Part shown: one piece after another, positions 24,991-34,231 of the stretch
Numbering within the stretch: position 1 is the first letter of the stretch
Layout: each line of letters starts with the position of its first letter
Origin: Bacteroidia bacterium
Lineage (GTDB): Bacteria; Bacteroidota; Bacteroidia; B-17B0; Aurantibacillaceae
NCBI GenBank assembly: GCA_016787785.1
Contig: JAEUTO010000010.1
Location: 472,711-536,710, forward strand
DNA length: 64,000 nucleotides
Reading direction: 5' to 3'
The notes under the pieces: model-generated
Seen by the model: the letters and a program-made list of their open reading frames with translations, nothing else
The model's database searches: none
What the model was told of the DNA's origin: nothing
Program-made: the position numbers and the translations under genes

Positions 24991-25662
24991 TTAGTGATCC
25001 TCTTCTTCGTCAAAAGTAAAATCGCCTGTATCTTCTTCTTCACTGTTTTCATCTTCCACATCCGCGTCGCCTTCTTCACCCTCAAGACTGTTTATATCTG
25101 CTTCTTCAACAGCCTCTTCGCCTGTATCAATGGTCTTGTAAATTTCTTCGTCTTCTACTTCAAGTTCGTTCAATAAGCCTGCCATAGCAAGATCCGGGCT
25201 AAGTTCTTCTTTAGCCATATTTATTTGCTTATACTGTTTTGGCGCGGTACCAAAAGTTTTTATACAAACTGGGTAAGTAACTTTAGGACTCTCATCTGCA
25301 ATTTTTATCATTTCTATCAAAAAATTCCATTGCACAATGGGGTCAAATACATACACAAAACGTTGGTGTGGTTGCTCAATGAATTTCGCAATTTTCACAT
25401 CAGCCATTAATTTTTTCGGATCAACACCCTTACGAATTTCATCTTCTTCCAAAGGCAGATCTTCTTTTTTTAAGGTGATCTCCTGGCCTTTGCGCCAGTA
25501 ATCATCGCTCACAAAAAACGAAGCCGAGTGTTTATTATCAAATTTAAAACTATCCTGTATTATGTTATGAAATTGCTCAAACGTTTGAACCGTGCGAATA
25601 TCAATATCTCTATAGATATCTTCGTTCTCTTCTAAACAAACTCTAAAACGATAAACAGCCAT
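24991..25662 (-). CDS. Plasmid pRiA4b ORF-3-like (TnpR-type passenger) domain protein
   Basis: The 223-residue soluble protein matches the pRiA4b ORF-3 family (beta-rich domain about residues 1-150), with the N-terminal pattern YRFRVxLEENEDIYRDIDI and TFEQFHNIIQDSF. Residues about 165-223 form a strongly acidic tail, rich in Glu and Asp. The family is named after a plasmid ORF and an IS1096 passenger gene, but its role is not known and chromosomal copies are common in Bacteroidota. Four bases separate it from the glycosyltransferase upstream, so co-transcription is likely. Confidence 0.82.
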   Translation of the reverse strand: MAVYRFRVCLEENEDIYRDIDIRTVQTFEQFHNIIQDSFKFDNKHSASFFVSDDYWRKGQEITLKKEDLPLEEDEIRKGVDPKKLMADVKIAKFIEQPHQRFVYVFDPIVQWNFLIEMIKIADESPKVTYPVCIKTFGTAPKQYKQINMAKEELSPDLAMAGLLNELEVEDEEIYKTIDTGEEAVEEADINSLEGEEGDADVEDENSEEEDTGDFTFDEEEDH

Positions 25663-25666
25663 TTTT

Positions 25667-26416
25667 TTAATTTCTTGTTTTATAGATTTCAGATTTCATT
25701 ATACCCAGCTTATTAAAAAAGTGTGTAAATGAAACCCCTAATACACCCAAACCATATTTTGAACTCCTGGCAAAATTAATAGAGCTTGCCTCCGGAAAAT
25801 ATTTGGTTGGGCAGGTAACTTCAGCAATATCAAAACCGGCGTAAAATATTTGTGAGATCATTTGGTTATCAAAAACAAAATCATCAGAATTTGCGTGATA
25901 ATTGATCTTTTGAATAACCTCTTTTGAAAAAGCACGGTAACCGGTGTGGTACTCAGAAAGTTTTTGATTTATTAATACATTCTGAGAAAAAGTTAACATA
26001 CGGTTAAATATGTATTTATACATGGGCATTCCGCCTTTTAAGGCGCCTTTACCAAGTATCCTTGAGCCAAAGGCAACAGGATACAGTTCGTTTGCAATAA
26101 GATAACTTAAGCTATGAATAAGTTTTGGCGTATATTGGTAATCGGGATGTAGCATAATAACAATGTCGCCACCCAGCTCCATTGCTTTATCATAACAAGT
26201 TTTTTGATTGCCACCGTAACCTTTATTTTTTTCATGGGTGATAACATGTTTAATGCCAATGTTTCTAGCCACTTCAGCTGTATTGTCCTTACTACAATCA
26301 TCCACTAACACAACATCGTCAACAATATCAAAAGGTATTTCGTCGTAGGTTTTTTTTAATGTAAGTGCCGCATTATATGCTGGTAAAACGGCTATTATTT
26401 TTTTTCCATTAATCAT
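25667..26416 (-). CDS. Glycosyltransferase family 2 (dolichol-phosphate-mannose-synthase-like)
   Basis: The 249-residue protein is a GT-A glycosyltransferase with VLPAYNAALTL at the N-terminus, VDDCSKDNT and the DPM-like YQYTPKLI segment (HPDYQYTP). It probably transfers a hexose to a polyprenyl phosphate or a membrane acceptor in the cytoplasm. An in-frame start at 26434 exists, but I choose ATG 26416 because MINGKKIIAVLPAYN fits the family and a -7 box sits six bases upstream of it. It lies four bases before the pRiA4b gene. Confidence 0.88.
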   Translation of the reverse strand: MINGKKIIAVLPAYNAALTLKKTYDEIPFDIVDDVVLVDDCSKDNTAEVARNIGIKHVITHEKNKGYGGNQKTCYDKAMELGGDIVIMLHPDYQYTPKLIHSLSYLIANELYPVAFGSRILGKGALKGGMPMYKYIFNRMLTFSQNVLINQKLSEYHTGYRAFSKEVIQKINYHANSDDFVFDNQMISQIFYAGFDIAEVTCPTKYFPEASSINFARSSKYGLGVLGVSFTHFFNKLGIMKSEIYKTRN

Positions 26417-26422
26417 AAGCAG

Positions 26423-26430
26423 CAAAAATA
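26423..26430 (-). promoter_or_regulatory. Bacteroidota -7 promoter box for the glycosyltransferase
   Basis: Read on the minus strand this is TATTTTTG, an exact TAnnTTTG. It lies six bases upstream of ATG 26416, and this rejects the longer start at 26434. Confidence 0.5.
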
Positions 26431-26493
26431 ACAAAGTTTAGTTAATTTGTCACCTTAAAAATAACTAAATTAATGTAATTTTAAGCAATTATT

Positions 26494-27930
26494 GTGTTCT
26501 TAAAAAAACTACATACACTAACGTTAAAGTCGTTTTTGCCCCCTTTTATCATAACACTATTTATTAGTGTGTTCTTGTTTTTTTTGGTAGAAATTGTAAT
26601 TACGTATTTAGACGAATTTATAGGCAAAGGGTTAAACACGTTTGATCTTATTAAACTGTTTACTTATGCCTGGATAGCCATTATTCCTCAATGTATTCCA
26701 TTGGCAGTTCTGCTTGCATCTATTATGGGCTTTGGTAACCTCGCCGAAAATTATGAGTTAGCGGCCATGAAATCGTCCGGTCTATCGCTGTTTAAGATCA
26801 TTAAACCCGTATTTGTTTTTATTGTTATTTTAGCAGGAATGACCTTTTTGTTCAATAATTTTATTTTGCCAGTTGTGCATTTAAAATTTCAATCGCTTTT
26901 GTACGATATTCGTCAAAAAAAGCCTACTGTTAACATAAAAGAAGGTATTTTCTACAATAAAATAGATAATTATACTTTGAGAGTGGGTAAAAAATCGGCA
27001 AATAAAGACACTTTAAAGGATATTTACATATACGATCATAGCGCGCACCAAGGCAATAATGTGCAGATGTACGCTAAAACCGGAAAACTAACAACAACTG
27101 CCGATACCAGTGCTCTTGTTTTGATCTTACGTGATGGCAATCGTTACGAGGAGGTTATAAATCAAAGTGGCTCTTCGCCGCGCAAAAAGCCATTAGCGCA
27201 ATTAAATTTTAAGCAATTGCAGGTAAATATCGAATTAGTTGATTTTAAATTAAAACGCACAGACGAGAATCAATTCAAAGGCCATGAAGAGATGATGAAT
27301 ATATGGCAAATAGATTCTGTAGCTGATTCCACCAAAAGACTGTTAACCAAACGACTTCACGAACTGGAAAGACAATCGGGTATTTTCTTTTACGGAAGAA
27401 CATCTACCTTCATCACTACTACGCACAACAAAAAACTTGTTCCAATAAAACAATTTTACGACAGCTTAAAACCGAATGATCATTTTAGATGTATTGAAAA
27501 CGCATTGAATATTGTACGTTCCGGCGCAAGTTATATTGATTCGGCGGACCAAAATTACAATACAGAAACAGCCTCCATTGATAGTTTGAATGTTGAGTGG
27601 CATAAAAAAATTGTAGTGTGTTTTGCATGCATTATTTTATTTTTTGTGGGCGCACCTTTGGGCGCTATTATTAAAAAAGGTGGTCTTGGCTTACCGGTGG
27701 TGGTTGCTGTATTTTTCTTTTTGGCTTATTTTATTTTAACCGAGGCCTATACAAGTCTTGCTTACGAAGGTACCATTCCGGTTTGGCAAGCAATGTGGAC
27801 GCCATTGGTGATATTTTTACCAATAAGTATTTTTTTAACTTACAAAGCAGCAAAAGATTCTGCTATTTTTGATATTACCATTTATTATCTGTGGATAGAA
27901 AAATTATTTAAAAAGAAAAAACTTGCTTAA
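26494..27930 (+). CDS. LptF/LptG family LPS export permease
   Basis: The 478-residue inner-membrane protein has the YjgP/YjgQ fold: three N-terminal spans (with a IPLAVLLASIMGFGNLAENYELAAMKSSGLS core), a large periplasmic domain of about 250 residues and three C-terminal spans (about 370-470). LptF and LptG form the ABC permease with LptB that extracts LPS from the inner membrane. Only one permease gene is present here; a partner would lie elsewhere. The GTG start and downstream overlaps place it first in a four-gene operon ending with an OstA-like protein. Confidence 0.88.
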   Translation: MFLKKLHTLTLKSFLPPFIITLFISVFLFFLVEIVITYLDEFIGKGLNTFDLIKLFTYAWIAIIPQCIPLAVLLASIMGFGNLAENYELAAMKSSGLSLFKIIKPVFVFIVILAGMTFLFNNFILPVVHLKFQSLLYDIRQKKPTVNIKEGIFYNKIDNYTLRVGKKSANKDTLKDIYIYDHSAHQGNNVQMYAKTGKLTTTADTSALVLILRDGNRYEEVINQSGSSPRKKPLAQLNFKQLQVNIELVDFKLKRTDENQFKGHEEMMNIWQIDSVADSTKRLLTKRLHELERQSGIFFYGRTSTFITTTHNKKLVPIKQFYDSLKPNDHFRCIENALNIVRSGASYIDSADQNYNTETASIDSLNVEWHKKIVVCFACIILFFVGAPLGAIIKKGGLGLPVVVAVFFFLAYFILTEAYTSLAYEGTIPVWQAMWTPLVIFLPISIFLTYKAAKDSAIFDITIYYLWIEKLFKKKKLA

Positions 27931-29131
27931 GGTACTTCAAATATGTAACAAAGCGCCATATCCTGCAAACGATGGTAGTAGTATTGCTATTTATAATATG
28001 GCCCAGGGGCTTATTGACAATGGCGCTCAACTACATTTGTTAACGATAAATACAAAAAAGCATTTTAAACCTGATCAGGAAGTTCCTGCCGATTTTAAAC
28101 TTAATTCGAATTATACCTCGGTGTATCAAAATACCGATACCGGCGTTGTTGGCGCTTTTTTAAACCTGTTTTCTTCCAGCTCTTATTTTGTATCGCGTTT
28201 TTATTTTAAGGCGTTTGAGGATAAATTAATTGAGATTTTATCTAAAAATACTTTTGATATTGTTCAGATAGAAGGTGTTTTTATGGCAGTGTATATTGAA
28301 ACCATAAAAAAACACAGCAAAGCAAAAATTGTTTTGCGGGCGCACAATATCGAGAATAAGATATGGGAAAGACATTTAAAGAATTCGAAAAAGAGTATTG
28401 TGAATATGTATTTAGCGATACAAAACAAACGCTTAAAAAAATTCGAACAGGATGTAATAAGTAAGGTGGATGCTATTGTTCCTATTACTGATGCTGATAA
28501 ACACTTGTTCTCAGAAATGGGCTTTACGAAAAGCATGTTTACTTGTATTACAGGTGTAAATGTTGCTCAATACCAAACCAGACAGAATAGTGCAGTAAAA
28601 CGAAAAACCGTTTTCTATTTTGGTTCTATGGATTGGATGCCAAATCAGGAGGCAGCCAAATGGTTCCTGGACAATTGCTGGAACACAGTAAGTAAGGCTG
28701 TGCCTGAGGCTAAATTTGTGATTGCCGGAAGAGGAATGCCGCAAAATTTTCTCCAATTAAATTTACCTAACGTGTTGGTATTGGAAAATATAAAAGATGG
28801 AAAAACTTTTTTTGAGCAGCATGAAATTATGGTTGTGCCTTTACTTTCGGGAAGTGGTTTACGAATAAAGATCATTGAAGGGATGGCTTACGGCAAGCCT
28901 ATTGTTAGCACGTCTATTGGCGCCGAAGGTATTTGTTGCGATCCGAAGAATGATCTTATAATAGCAGATGATCCTGCTTCTTTTAGCAATGCTGTGATAG
29001 AATTATTAGATAACGAGGATAAACGTAAAGCACTTGAAAAAAATGCTTCGGCTTTTGCTTATAAAGAATTTGATAATAAAAACGTAGTCTCAAAATTAGT
29101 GCAGTTCTATAATACCTTATTAAATGTTTAG
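27923..29131 (+). CDS. Glycosyltransferase family 4
   Basis: The 402-residue cytoplasmic GT-B protein starts with ICNKAPYPANDGSSIAIYNM, has RAHNIENKIWERH and the nucleotide-sugar motif VVPLLSGSGLRIKIIEGMAYGKPIVST near residues 310-336. It resembles Bacteroidota glycosyltransferases involved in surface sugar assembly. Its TTG start lies eight bases inside the end of the LptF/G gene, so coupling is likely. The acceptor may be part of LPS core or O-chain, judged from the neighbours. Confidence 0.85.
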   Translation: MLKVLQICNKAPYPANDGSSIAIYNMAQGLIDNGAQLHLLTINTKKHFKPDQEVPADFKLNSNYTSVYQNTDTGVVGAFLNLFSSSSYFVSRFYFKAFEDKLIEILSKNTFDIVQIEGVFMAVYIETIKKHSKAKIVLRAHNIENKIWERHLKNSKKSIVNMYLAIQNKRLKKFEQDVISKVDAIVPITDADKHLFSEMGFTKSMFTCITGVNVAQYQTRQNSAVKRKTVFYFGSMDWMPNQEAAKWFLDNCWNTVSKAVPEAKFVIAGRGMPQNFLQLNLPNVLVLENIKDGKTFFEQHEIMVVPLLSGSGLRIKIIEGMAYGKPIVSTSIGAEGICCDPKNDLIIADDPASFSNAVIELLDNEDKRKALEKNASAFAYKEFDNKNVVSKLVQFYNTLLNV

Positions 29132-30293
29132 TTTTTTGATTATACTTTTTTTTAGTTCGGTATTTTTAATACTTCAAAGCTACTTGCTTTATCCTTTATG
29201 GATCCTTCTATCTACATCAAAGTCTAAGAAAAATGATATTCTATATTTGTCTAATGAAGAACTTCCTACTTTGGGAATTTTAATTGCCGCCTACAACGAA
29301 GAAAAAATCATTAAAGAAAAAATAATTTCAGTTCTAAAAACAACCTATCCTTTATCTAAAATAACCGTTTATGTTGGCTCAGATGCCTCTACAGATGGCA
29401 CCGATCAAATAATAACCGATTTAATTAAAGAGAACAAGAATTTGAATTTGATAAAATTTGGTGGTCGCACCGGCAAAGCAAATATTATTAATGCTTTGGC
29501 ACAACAGGCTAAAGAAGAGATATTTATTTTAACAGACGCAAATGTAATTTTTAAGGAAGATACTCTTTTTAATCTGGTTCGTCATTTTAAGGATCAAAAA
29601 TTCGCACAAGTGTGTGCTAATATTATTAAGGTATCCAATTCCGACAAAGGCATTGCAAAACAAGAAAAATCATATATAGTTTTTGAAAATAAGATCAAGT
29701 ATGCCGAGTATATGCGCTGGAACGTTGTTATGGGTGCAGAAGGCGGATGTTATGCCATTAGAAAAGAATTTTATGCGCCGGTGCCTAAGAATTTTTTTAT
29801 GGATGATTTTTATATTACAATGAACGTGATAGAAAAAGGAAAGAAAATTGTTTTTGATAAGGAAGCTATTTGTTACGAAGATGTTCCCACGCAGGCGAAT
29901 GAAGAATTTAAACGCAAAGTGCGTATCTCTATTGGCAATTTTCAAAACCTTTTTCGTTATAAAAAATTATTATTACCGTTTTGGAAAGGTTCTGCCTTTG
30001 CTTTTTGGTCGCACAAAGTGTTACGCTGGCTCACGCCTTTCTTTCTGATTTTCTGTTTGGTGAGCGCAGGTTTACTTTCTTTTGGCAGTAGCTTTTTTTT
30101 GGGATTGTTTATTGCTCAGATCTTATTATTGTTATTCCCTTTGATGGACTCTGTTTCTCCTTTCAGAATAGCTTTATTTAAATTCATTAGTCACTTTTAT
30201 TTCATGAACCTAGCGCTTCTTAAAGGCTTTTTTATGTTTGCTAAGGGAGTAGAAACGAGTATCTGGCAACCTACAAAACGCAATGTTGAATAG
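29124..30293 (+). CDS. Membrane-anchored glycosyltransferase family 2
   Basis: The 389-residue protein has an N-terminal span, a GT-A domain with ILIAAYNEEKIIKEKI, a DxD-like motif in SDASTDGT and DANVIF, and a Q/RxxRW-like region (RKVRISIGNFQNLFRYK), and two or three C-terminal spans (about 295-370). This layout is typical of processive or lipid-linked transferases. It overlaps the preceding gene by eight bases and the OstA gene by 11, in the same message. The donor sugar is not predictable. Confidence 0.85.
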   Translation: MFSFLIILFFSSVFLILQSYLLYPLWILLSTSKSKKNDILYLSNEELPTLGILIAAYNEEKIIKEKIISVLKTTYPLSKITVYVGSDASTDGTDQIITDLIKENKNLNLIKFGGRTGKANIINALAQQAKEEIFILTDANVIFKEDTLFNLVRHFKDQKFAQVCANIIKVSNSDKGIAKQEKSYIVFENKIKYAEYMRWNVVMGAEGGCYAIRKEFYAPVPKNFFMDDFYITMNVIEKGKKIVFDKEAICYEDVPTQANEEFKRKVRISIGNFQNLFRYKKLLLPFWKGSAFAFWSHKVLRWLTPFFLIFCLVSAGLLSFGSSFFLGLFIAQILLLLFPLMDSVSPFRIALFKFISHFYFMNLALLKGFFMFAKGVETSIWQPTKRNVE

Positions 30294-31854
30294 AATAATT
30301 TCCATAATAATTTTTTTTGCTGTGCCTTTTGTTTTTGTAGCGCAAACAAAAAAAACTGTAAAAGAAACTCCTAAACAAGTTGCTGTTCAAACCAAAACAC
30401 AAGCGCCCGTTGCAAAAACAATTAATATTAAACACGCAAACAGCTTGTCCTTCGATCAGGATAAAAGTAATGCGAAGGTGTTAACCGGTAATGTTGTATG
30501 CGAACACGATGGTGCCATTTTAAATTGCGATTCTGCGCTTATCTATGATGGTGAAAGCAAAATGCAGGCTTCTGGGCACATAATAATTACCAAAGGCGAT
30601 AGCATAACGGTTACCGGCGAAAAATTATTTTACGATGGCAAAACTAAAATGGCCACCCTTCAGAACTCTGTTACGTGTATAGAAAAAGATATGGTACTCA
30701 CCACAAATCTGTTGACCTTTGATGTTGGTAACTCTATTGCGAATTACTACGATGGTGGTAAAATTGTAAATAAGGAAAATACTCTGGTAAGTAAAAACGG
30801 CCATTATTATTCTGCAACAAAAGATCTTGCTTTCCATTACGATGTTGAATTAACGAACCCTGATTACAAAATGAAATCAGATACGTTACGCTACAATACG
30901 ATAACTAAAACCGCATTTTTTCTCGGGCCAAGTATTATCATAAGTAAAACCGATTATATTTATTGCGAGAATGGATACTATGATACCGATAAAGAGTTAG
31001 GTCAATTTAGTATTAATGCTTTACTGGTTACTTCGCAACAAAAATTAACGGGTGATAGTTTATTTTTTAACCGAAATACAAAAATTGGTAGAGCCTTTAG
31101 AAATGTTCGTTTAATTGATACATCGCAAAAATCGATTATTTATGGGGGATATGCGGAATTTAAAGAGAAAAAATCGGAAGCCCTTGTTACAATAAACCCG
31201 GTTTATGCCCGTATTGTGGATAACGACACTTTATTCATAGCTGCCGATACTTTATATCACAGAGATCTTGACTCTGTAGATAATTTTTTGAATGCATACC
31301 ATCATGTAAAAATATTTAAGAAAGATCTGCAGGCAAGAGCAGATTCGGCTTCTCTTAATACAAAAGATTCTTTATTGCAATTGTTCCGAAATCCTATGTT
31401 GTGGACCAACAGGTCGCAAGCTACGGCAAAACTTATAAAAGTTTATCTGGGAAAAAATACTGTTAATGGCTTTAAGTTAGAAAATAATTCATTCCTCATC
31501 CAGCAGGTTGATTCAACATCTTTAGATAAATTCAATCAGCTGTCGGGCAGAAGTATTGAAGGGTTTATTAAAAATGATACCATTCGAAAGGTGGTCATTC
31601 TCGGAAATGCAGAAGCCTTGTATTATGTGAAGAATAAAAATGCAATCGCGGGATTAAATAAAACCAAATGTACCGAAATAAACATGTGGTTTAAGAATGA
31701 GGATATTGATAGGGTAACATTAAAACCCGAAGTTGATGGCGCCATAACGCCTATTAAGGATGTAAATCCTGAAACAACGAAAATAAAAGGATTTAACTGG
31801 CAGTATGATAAACGCCCAAAATCAAAAGAGGAATTACACGTAAAAACAAAGTAG
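30283..31854 (+). CDS. OstA-like LPS transport protein
   Basis: The 523-residue protein has a signal peptide (residues 1-19, VFVAQ) and an OstA/LptA-type beta-jellyroll repeat region across most of its length, with repeated patterns GNVVCEHDGAILNCDSALIYDGESKMQASG and TGEKLFYDGKTKMATLQN. It probably forms the periplasmic bridge that carries LPS from LptF/G to LptD. In Bacteroidota an OstA-like protein of this size is common, whereas E. coli LptA is about 185 residues. It is the last gene of the LptF/G-GT4-GT2-OstA operon. A convergent thioesterase gene follows. Confidence 0.87.
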   Translation: MLNRIISIIIFFAVPFVFVAQTKKTVKETPKQVAVQTKTQAPVAKTINIKHANSLSFDQDKSNAKVLTGNVVCEHDGAILNCDSALIYDGESKMQASGHIIITKGDSITVTGEKLFYDGKTKMATLQNSVTCIEKDMVLTTNLLTFDVGNSIANYYDGGKIVNKENTLVSKNGHYYSATKDLAFHYDVELTNPDYKMKSDTLRYNTITKTAFFLGPSIIISKTDYIYCENGYYDTDKELGQFSINALLVTSQQKLTGDSLFFNRNTKIGRAFRNVRLIDTSQKSIIYGGYAEFKEKKSEALVTINPVYARIVDNDTLFIAADTLYHRDLDSVDNFLNAYHHVKIFKKDLQARADSASLNTKDSLLQLFRNPMLWTNRSQATAKLIKVYLGKNTVNGFKLENNSFLIQQVDSTSLDKFNQLSGRSIEGFIKNDTIRKVVILGNAEALYYVKNKNAIAGLNKTKCTEINMWFKNEDIDRVTLKPEVDGAITPIKDVNPETTKIKGFNWQYDKRPKSKEELHVKTK

Positions 31855-31855
31855 T

Positions 31856-32371
31856 TTAATCCTTTAAGAACAATGCCTTGAGTTCTGTTGCATCTTCAGG
31901 TTTTAAGCGGCCAGCTAATACCAAAGATAATTGCCTTCTTCTTAAAGCGCTTTCAAAACGTTTTTTCTCAATTTCTGTTTCTGGCTCTAATGGAGGAACC
32001 GGCAGAGGTGATCCATTCTGATCGATAGCTACAAACGTTAAAATTGCTTCATTACACTTTGTTTTTTCGCCTGTTACAGCATTCTCAACAAAAACGTCAA
32101 CAAAAACTTCCATGCTACTTGTAAATGCTCTGCTTACCTTTGCATCTAGTGTTACAATACTGTTTTGCTTTATGGGATTATCAAACGATACATGATTTAT
32201 AGCCGCAGTCACAACAACCCTCCCGCAATGCCTTTGTGCAGCAATTGCAGCGGTAATATCCACCCACTGCATTAACTTTCCGCCAAATAAATTCCCAACA
32301 TGGTTAGTATCGTTCGGTAAAACAACTTCTGTATTTATTGTTACAGATTGTGAAGGCGTTTTTGATTTCAT
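31856..32371 (-). CDS. Hotdog-fold acyl-CoA thioesterase (YciA/BACH type)
   Basis: The 171-residue protein has a single hotdog domain of about 130 residues. HVGNLFGGKLMQWVDITAAIAAQRHC is the family signature with the catalytic Asp, and VSFDNPIKQNSIVTLDAKV follows. The C-terminal 40 residues are charged and helical. It hydrolyses acyl-CoA to acid and CoA in the cytoplasm, and may regulate CoA pools. Convergent to the OstA gene by one base. Confidence 0.88.
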   Translation of the reverse strand: MKSKTPSQSVTINTEVVLPNDTNHVGNLFGGKLMQWVDITAAIAAQRHCGRVVVTAAINHVSFDNPIKQNSIVTLDAKVSRAFTSSMEVFVDVFVENAVTGEKTKCNEAILTFVAIDQNGSPLPVPPLEPETEIEKKRFESALRRRQLSLVLAGRLKPEDATELKALFLKD

Positions 32372-32430
32372 ATTTTTGTTTTGGTGGTAATTAATACTAA
32401 TAAACTGGTGTAAAATTAATCATAATACTT

Positions 32431-32438
32431 TATTTTTG
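32431..32438 (+). promoter_or_regulatory. Bacteroidota -7 promoter box for hemJ
   Basis: TATTTTTG is an exact match to TAnnTTTG and lies four bases before the ATG at 32443. Confidence 0.45.
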
Positions 32439-32442
32439 TGGT

Positions 32443-33027
32443 ATGGATATCTCATATATAAAAGCATTGCACATAATTTTTGTAATTTGTTGGTTTGCAG
32501 CCTTGTTTTACATGGTAAGGTTATTCATCTATTCAACAGATGCGCAAAACAAGGATGAAGTGGCAAGGCCTATTTTAACACAACAATTGCTGTTCATGCA
32601 AAAAAAATTATGGTACATTATTGGCTGGCCGGCAATGATAGGCACATACATATTTGGTTGGTGGCTTGTTTTTTCAAATATGACTTATTATTTTTCGCAG
32701 CCCTGGATGTGGTTAAAATTAATTGTGGTTGGTTTGTTAACCCTATATCATTTGGAGTGTCAGCGCATACTTAACTCTCAAAAACAGGGAGTTTTTAAAT
32801 ACAGTTCTTTCCGTTTGCGTTTGTTTAATGAACTTGCTACTGTTTTTTTAGTGGCAATTGTTTTTTTGGTTGTGGTTAAATCAACATCAGGTTTATTATG
32901 GGGAATTTTGGGATTAATTGCCTTTGCCGCTATTTTAATGTTGTGCGTAGCAATATATAAGCGTAATAGTGCAAAAGACGCTGCGTCTAAAACACCTGAG
33001 AATAAAATAGAGGATCCAAAACCGTGA
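32443..33027 (+). CDS. hemJ: Protoporphyrinogen IX oxidase, HemJ type
   Basis: HemJ oxidises protoporphyrinogen IX to protoporphyrin IX in heme synthesis at the inner membrane. The 194-residue protein has four or five spans and starts with the family core IKALHIIFVICWFAALFYMVRLFIY, including the conserved His10 that ligates heme and the later Arg and Tyr; a Lys-rich tail ends it. The family replaces HemG and HemY in many Gram-negative bacteria. The operon end is followed by an AT-rich hairpin. Confidence 0.88.
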   Translation: MDISYIKALHIIFVICWFAALFYMVRLFIYSTDAQNKDEVARPILTQQLLFMQKKLWYIIGWPAMIGTYIFGWWLVFSNMTYYFSQPWMWLKLIVVGLLTLYHLECQRILNSQKQGVFKYSSFRLRLFNELATVFLVAIVFLVVVKSTSGLLWGILGLIAFAAILMLCVAIYKRNSAKDAASKTPENKIEDPKP

Positions 33028-33030
33028 TCG

Positions 33031-33056
33031 CATTTTTATTTTTCGCAATAAAAATG
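33031..33056. repeat. AT-rich hairpin between hemJ and the YitT gene
   Basis: CATTTTTATT (33031-33040) pairs perfectly with AATAAAAATG (33047-33056) around a six-base loop. No GC stem, so termination is possible but weak. Confidence 0.4.
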
Positions 33057-33094
33057 TATATTTAAGATGTTAGCATAAACTAACATTAAATTAA

Positions 33095-34069
33095 ATGAAC
33101 TCGATCTGGACTCAAATAATCACCAAAACAACGCTTAGCCGAAAAAAAACGAACGGTGAAAATGACAGTTACTCTGATTACCAGTTAGCAAAAGGCCTTC
33201 GCGAGTTTAAAATTATTTCATATGGTCTATTAAAAGATGCCGCTTTAATAGTTATTGGTATTTTTTCTGCTGCTTTTGGCTTTAAGGGATTTCTTTTAAC
33301 TAATCATTTTATTGATGGCGGCGCCACTGGTATATCGTTGTTGGTTTCGGCGCTTACAACCATTCCACTTTATTTATTGATCATTGGAATAAATATTCCA
33401 TTCGTAATACTAGGGTATAAAATTATTGGCAGATCCTTCGCTATAAAAACTGCGTTCGCTATTTCGGGATTAGCGTTATGTGTTGCCACTGTTAATTTTC
33501 CGGATATCACAAAAGACCCATTACTGGTTGCCGTATTTGGTGGTTTTTTTCTTGGTGCAGGAATTGGTTTATCGGTAAGAGGCGGAGCTGTAATTGATGG
33601 AACAGAAGTATTAGCAATTTATTTAAGCCGCAAATTTGGAACAACTATTGGTGATGTGATAATAGTTATTAATGTAATTATTTTTTCTGCCGCCGCCTAT
33701 TTACTTTCTATGGAAATAGCGCTTTACTCGATGATAACTTATTTAGCAGCCTCTAAAACGCTTGATTTTATTATTGAAGGTATTGAAGAGTACACAGGCG
33801 TTACAATTATTTCATCACACAGCGAACAAATACGAGCCATGATCATAAACGCCATGGGCAGGGGAGTAACTGTTTATAACGGAAAGCGCGGTTTCGGAAA
33901 ATCGGGCGATGCAATGAACATAGATATTATTTACACAGTTATTACCAGGCTGGAGTTAAATAAATTAAACACCGAGATCGAAAAGATAGACCCGAATGCT
34001 TTTGTGGTAATGAGTAGCGTAAAGGATACCAAGGGTGGTATGATCAAAAAGCGCCCGCTTAAACACTAA
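33095..34069 (+). CDS. YitT family (DUF2179) membrane protein
   Basis: The 324-residue protein has about six N-terminal spans, including the YitT core GFLLTNHFIDGGATGISLLV, and a soluble C-terminal DUF2179 domain of about 80 residues (EEYTGVTIISSHSEQIRAMI and RGVTVYNGKRGFGKSG). The family is of unknown transport function. About 38 extra charged residues precede the first span. No partner gene is adjacent, and a 160-base gap follows. Confidence 0.87.
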   Translation: MNSIWTQIITKTTLSRKKTNGENDSYSDYQLAKGLREFKIISYGLLKDAALIVIGIFSAAFGFKGFLLTNHFIDGGATGISLLVSALTTIPLYLLIIGINIPFVILGYKIIGRSFAIKTAFAISGLALCVATVNFPDITKDPLLVAVFGGFFLGAGIGLSVRGGAVIDGTEVLAIYLSRKFGTTIGDVIIVINVIIFSAAAYLLSMEIALYSMITYLAASKTLDFIIEGIEEYTGVTIISSHSEQIRAMIINAMGRGVTVYNGKRGFGKSGDAMNIDIIYTVITRLELNKLNTEIEKIDPNAFVVMSSVKDTKGGMIKKRPLKH

Positions 34070-34231
34070 TAATTATTTTTCAGGTTGTTCTCTATATGGC
34101 GTTTATTTGCCTTTATTATTTTCTGTCTTAATGATAACAATCATTTTTTGGCACTTGTTTTGAATGTATTATTGTACATATTTTCGCTAGCTTTACTCTA
34201 AGAAAATAGAATTCAAAAAAATACACCATCT

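Noticed and set aside
24991..25662. The pRiA4b-like gene as proof of an integrated plasmid
   Set aside because: One domain family name is not evidence of a plasmid; no replication, partition or conjugation gene is near it.
34148..34163. Sigma-54-like site TTGGCAC-N5-TTGA before the SRPBCC gene
   Set aside because: The -12 GC dinucleotide that sigma-54 needs is GA here, and a TATTTTCG box is nearer, so I do not call it.
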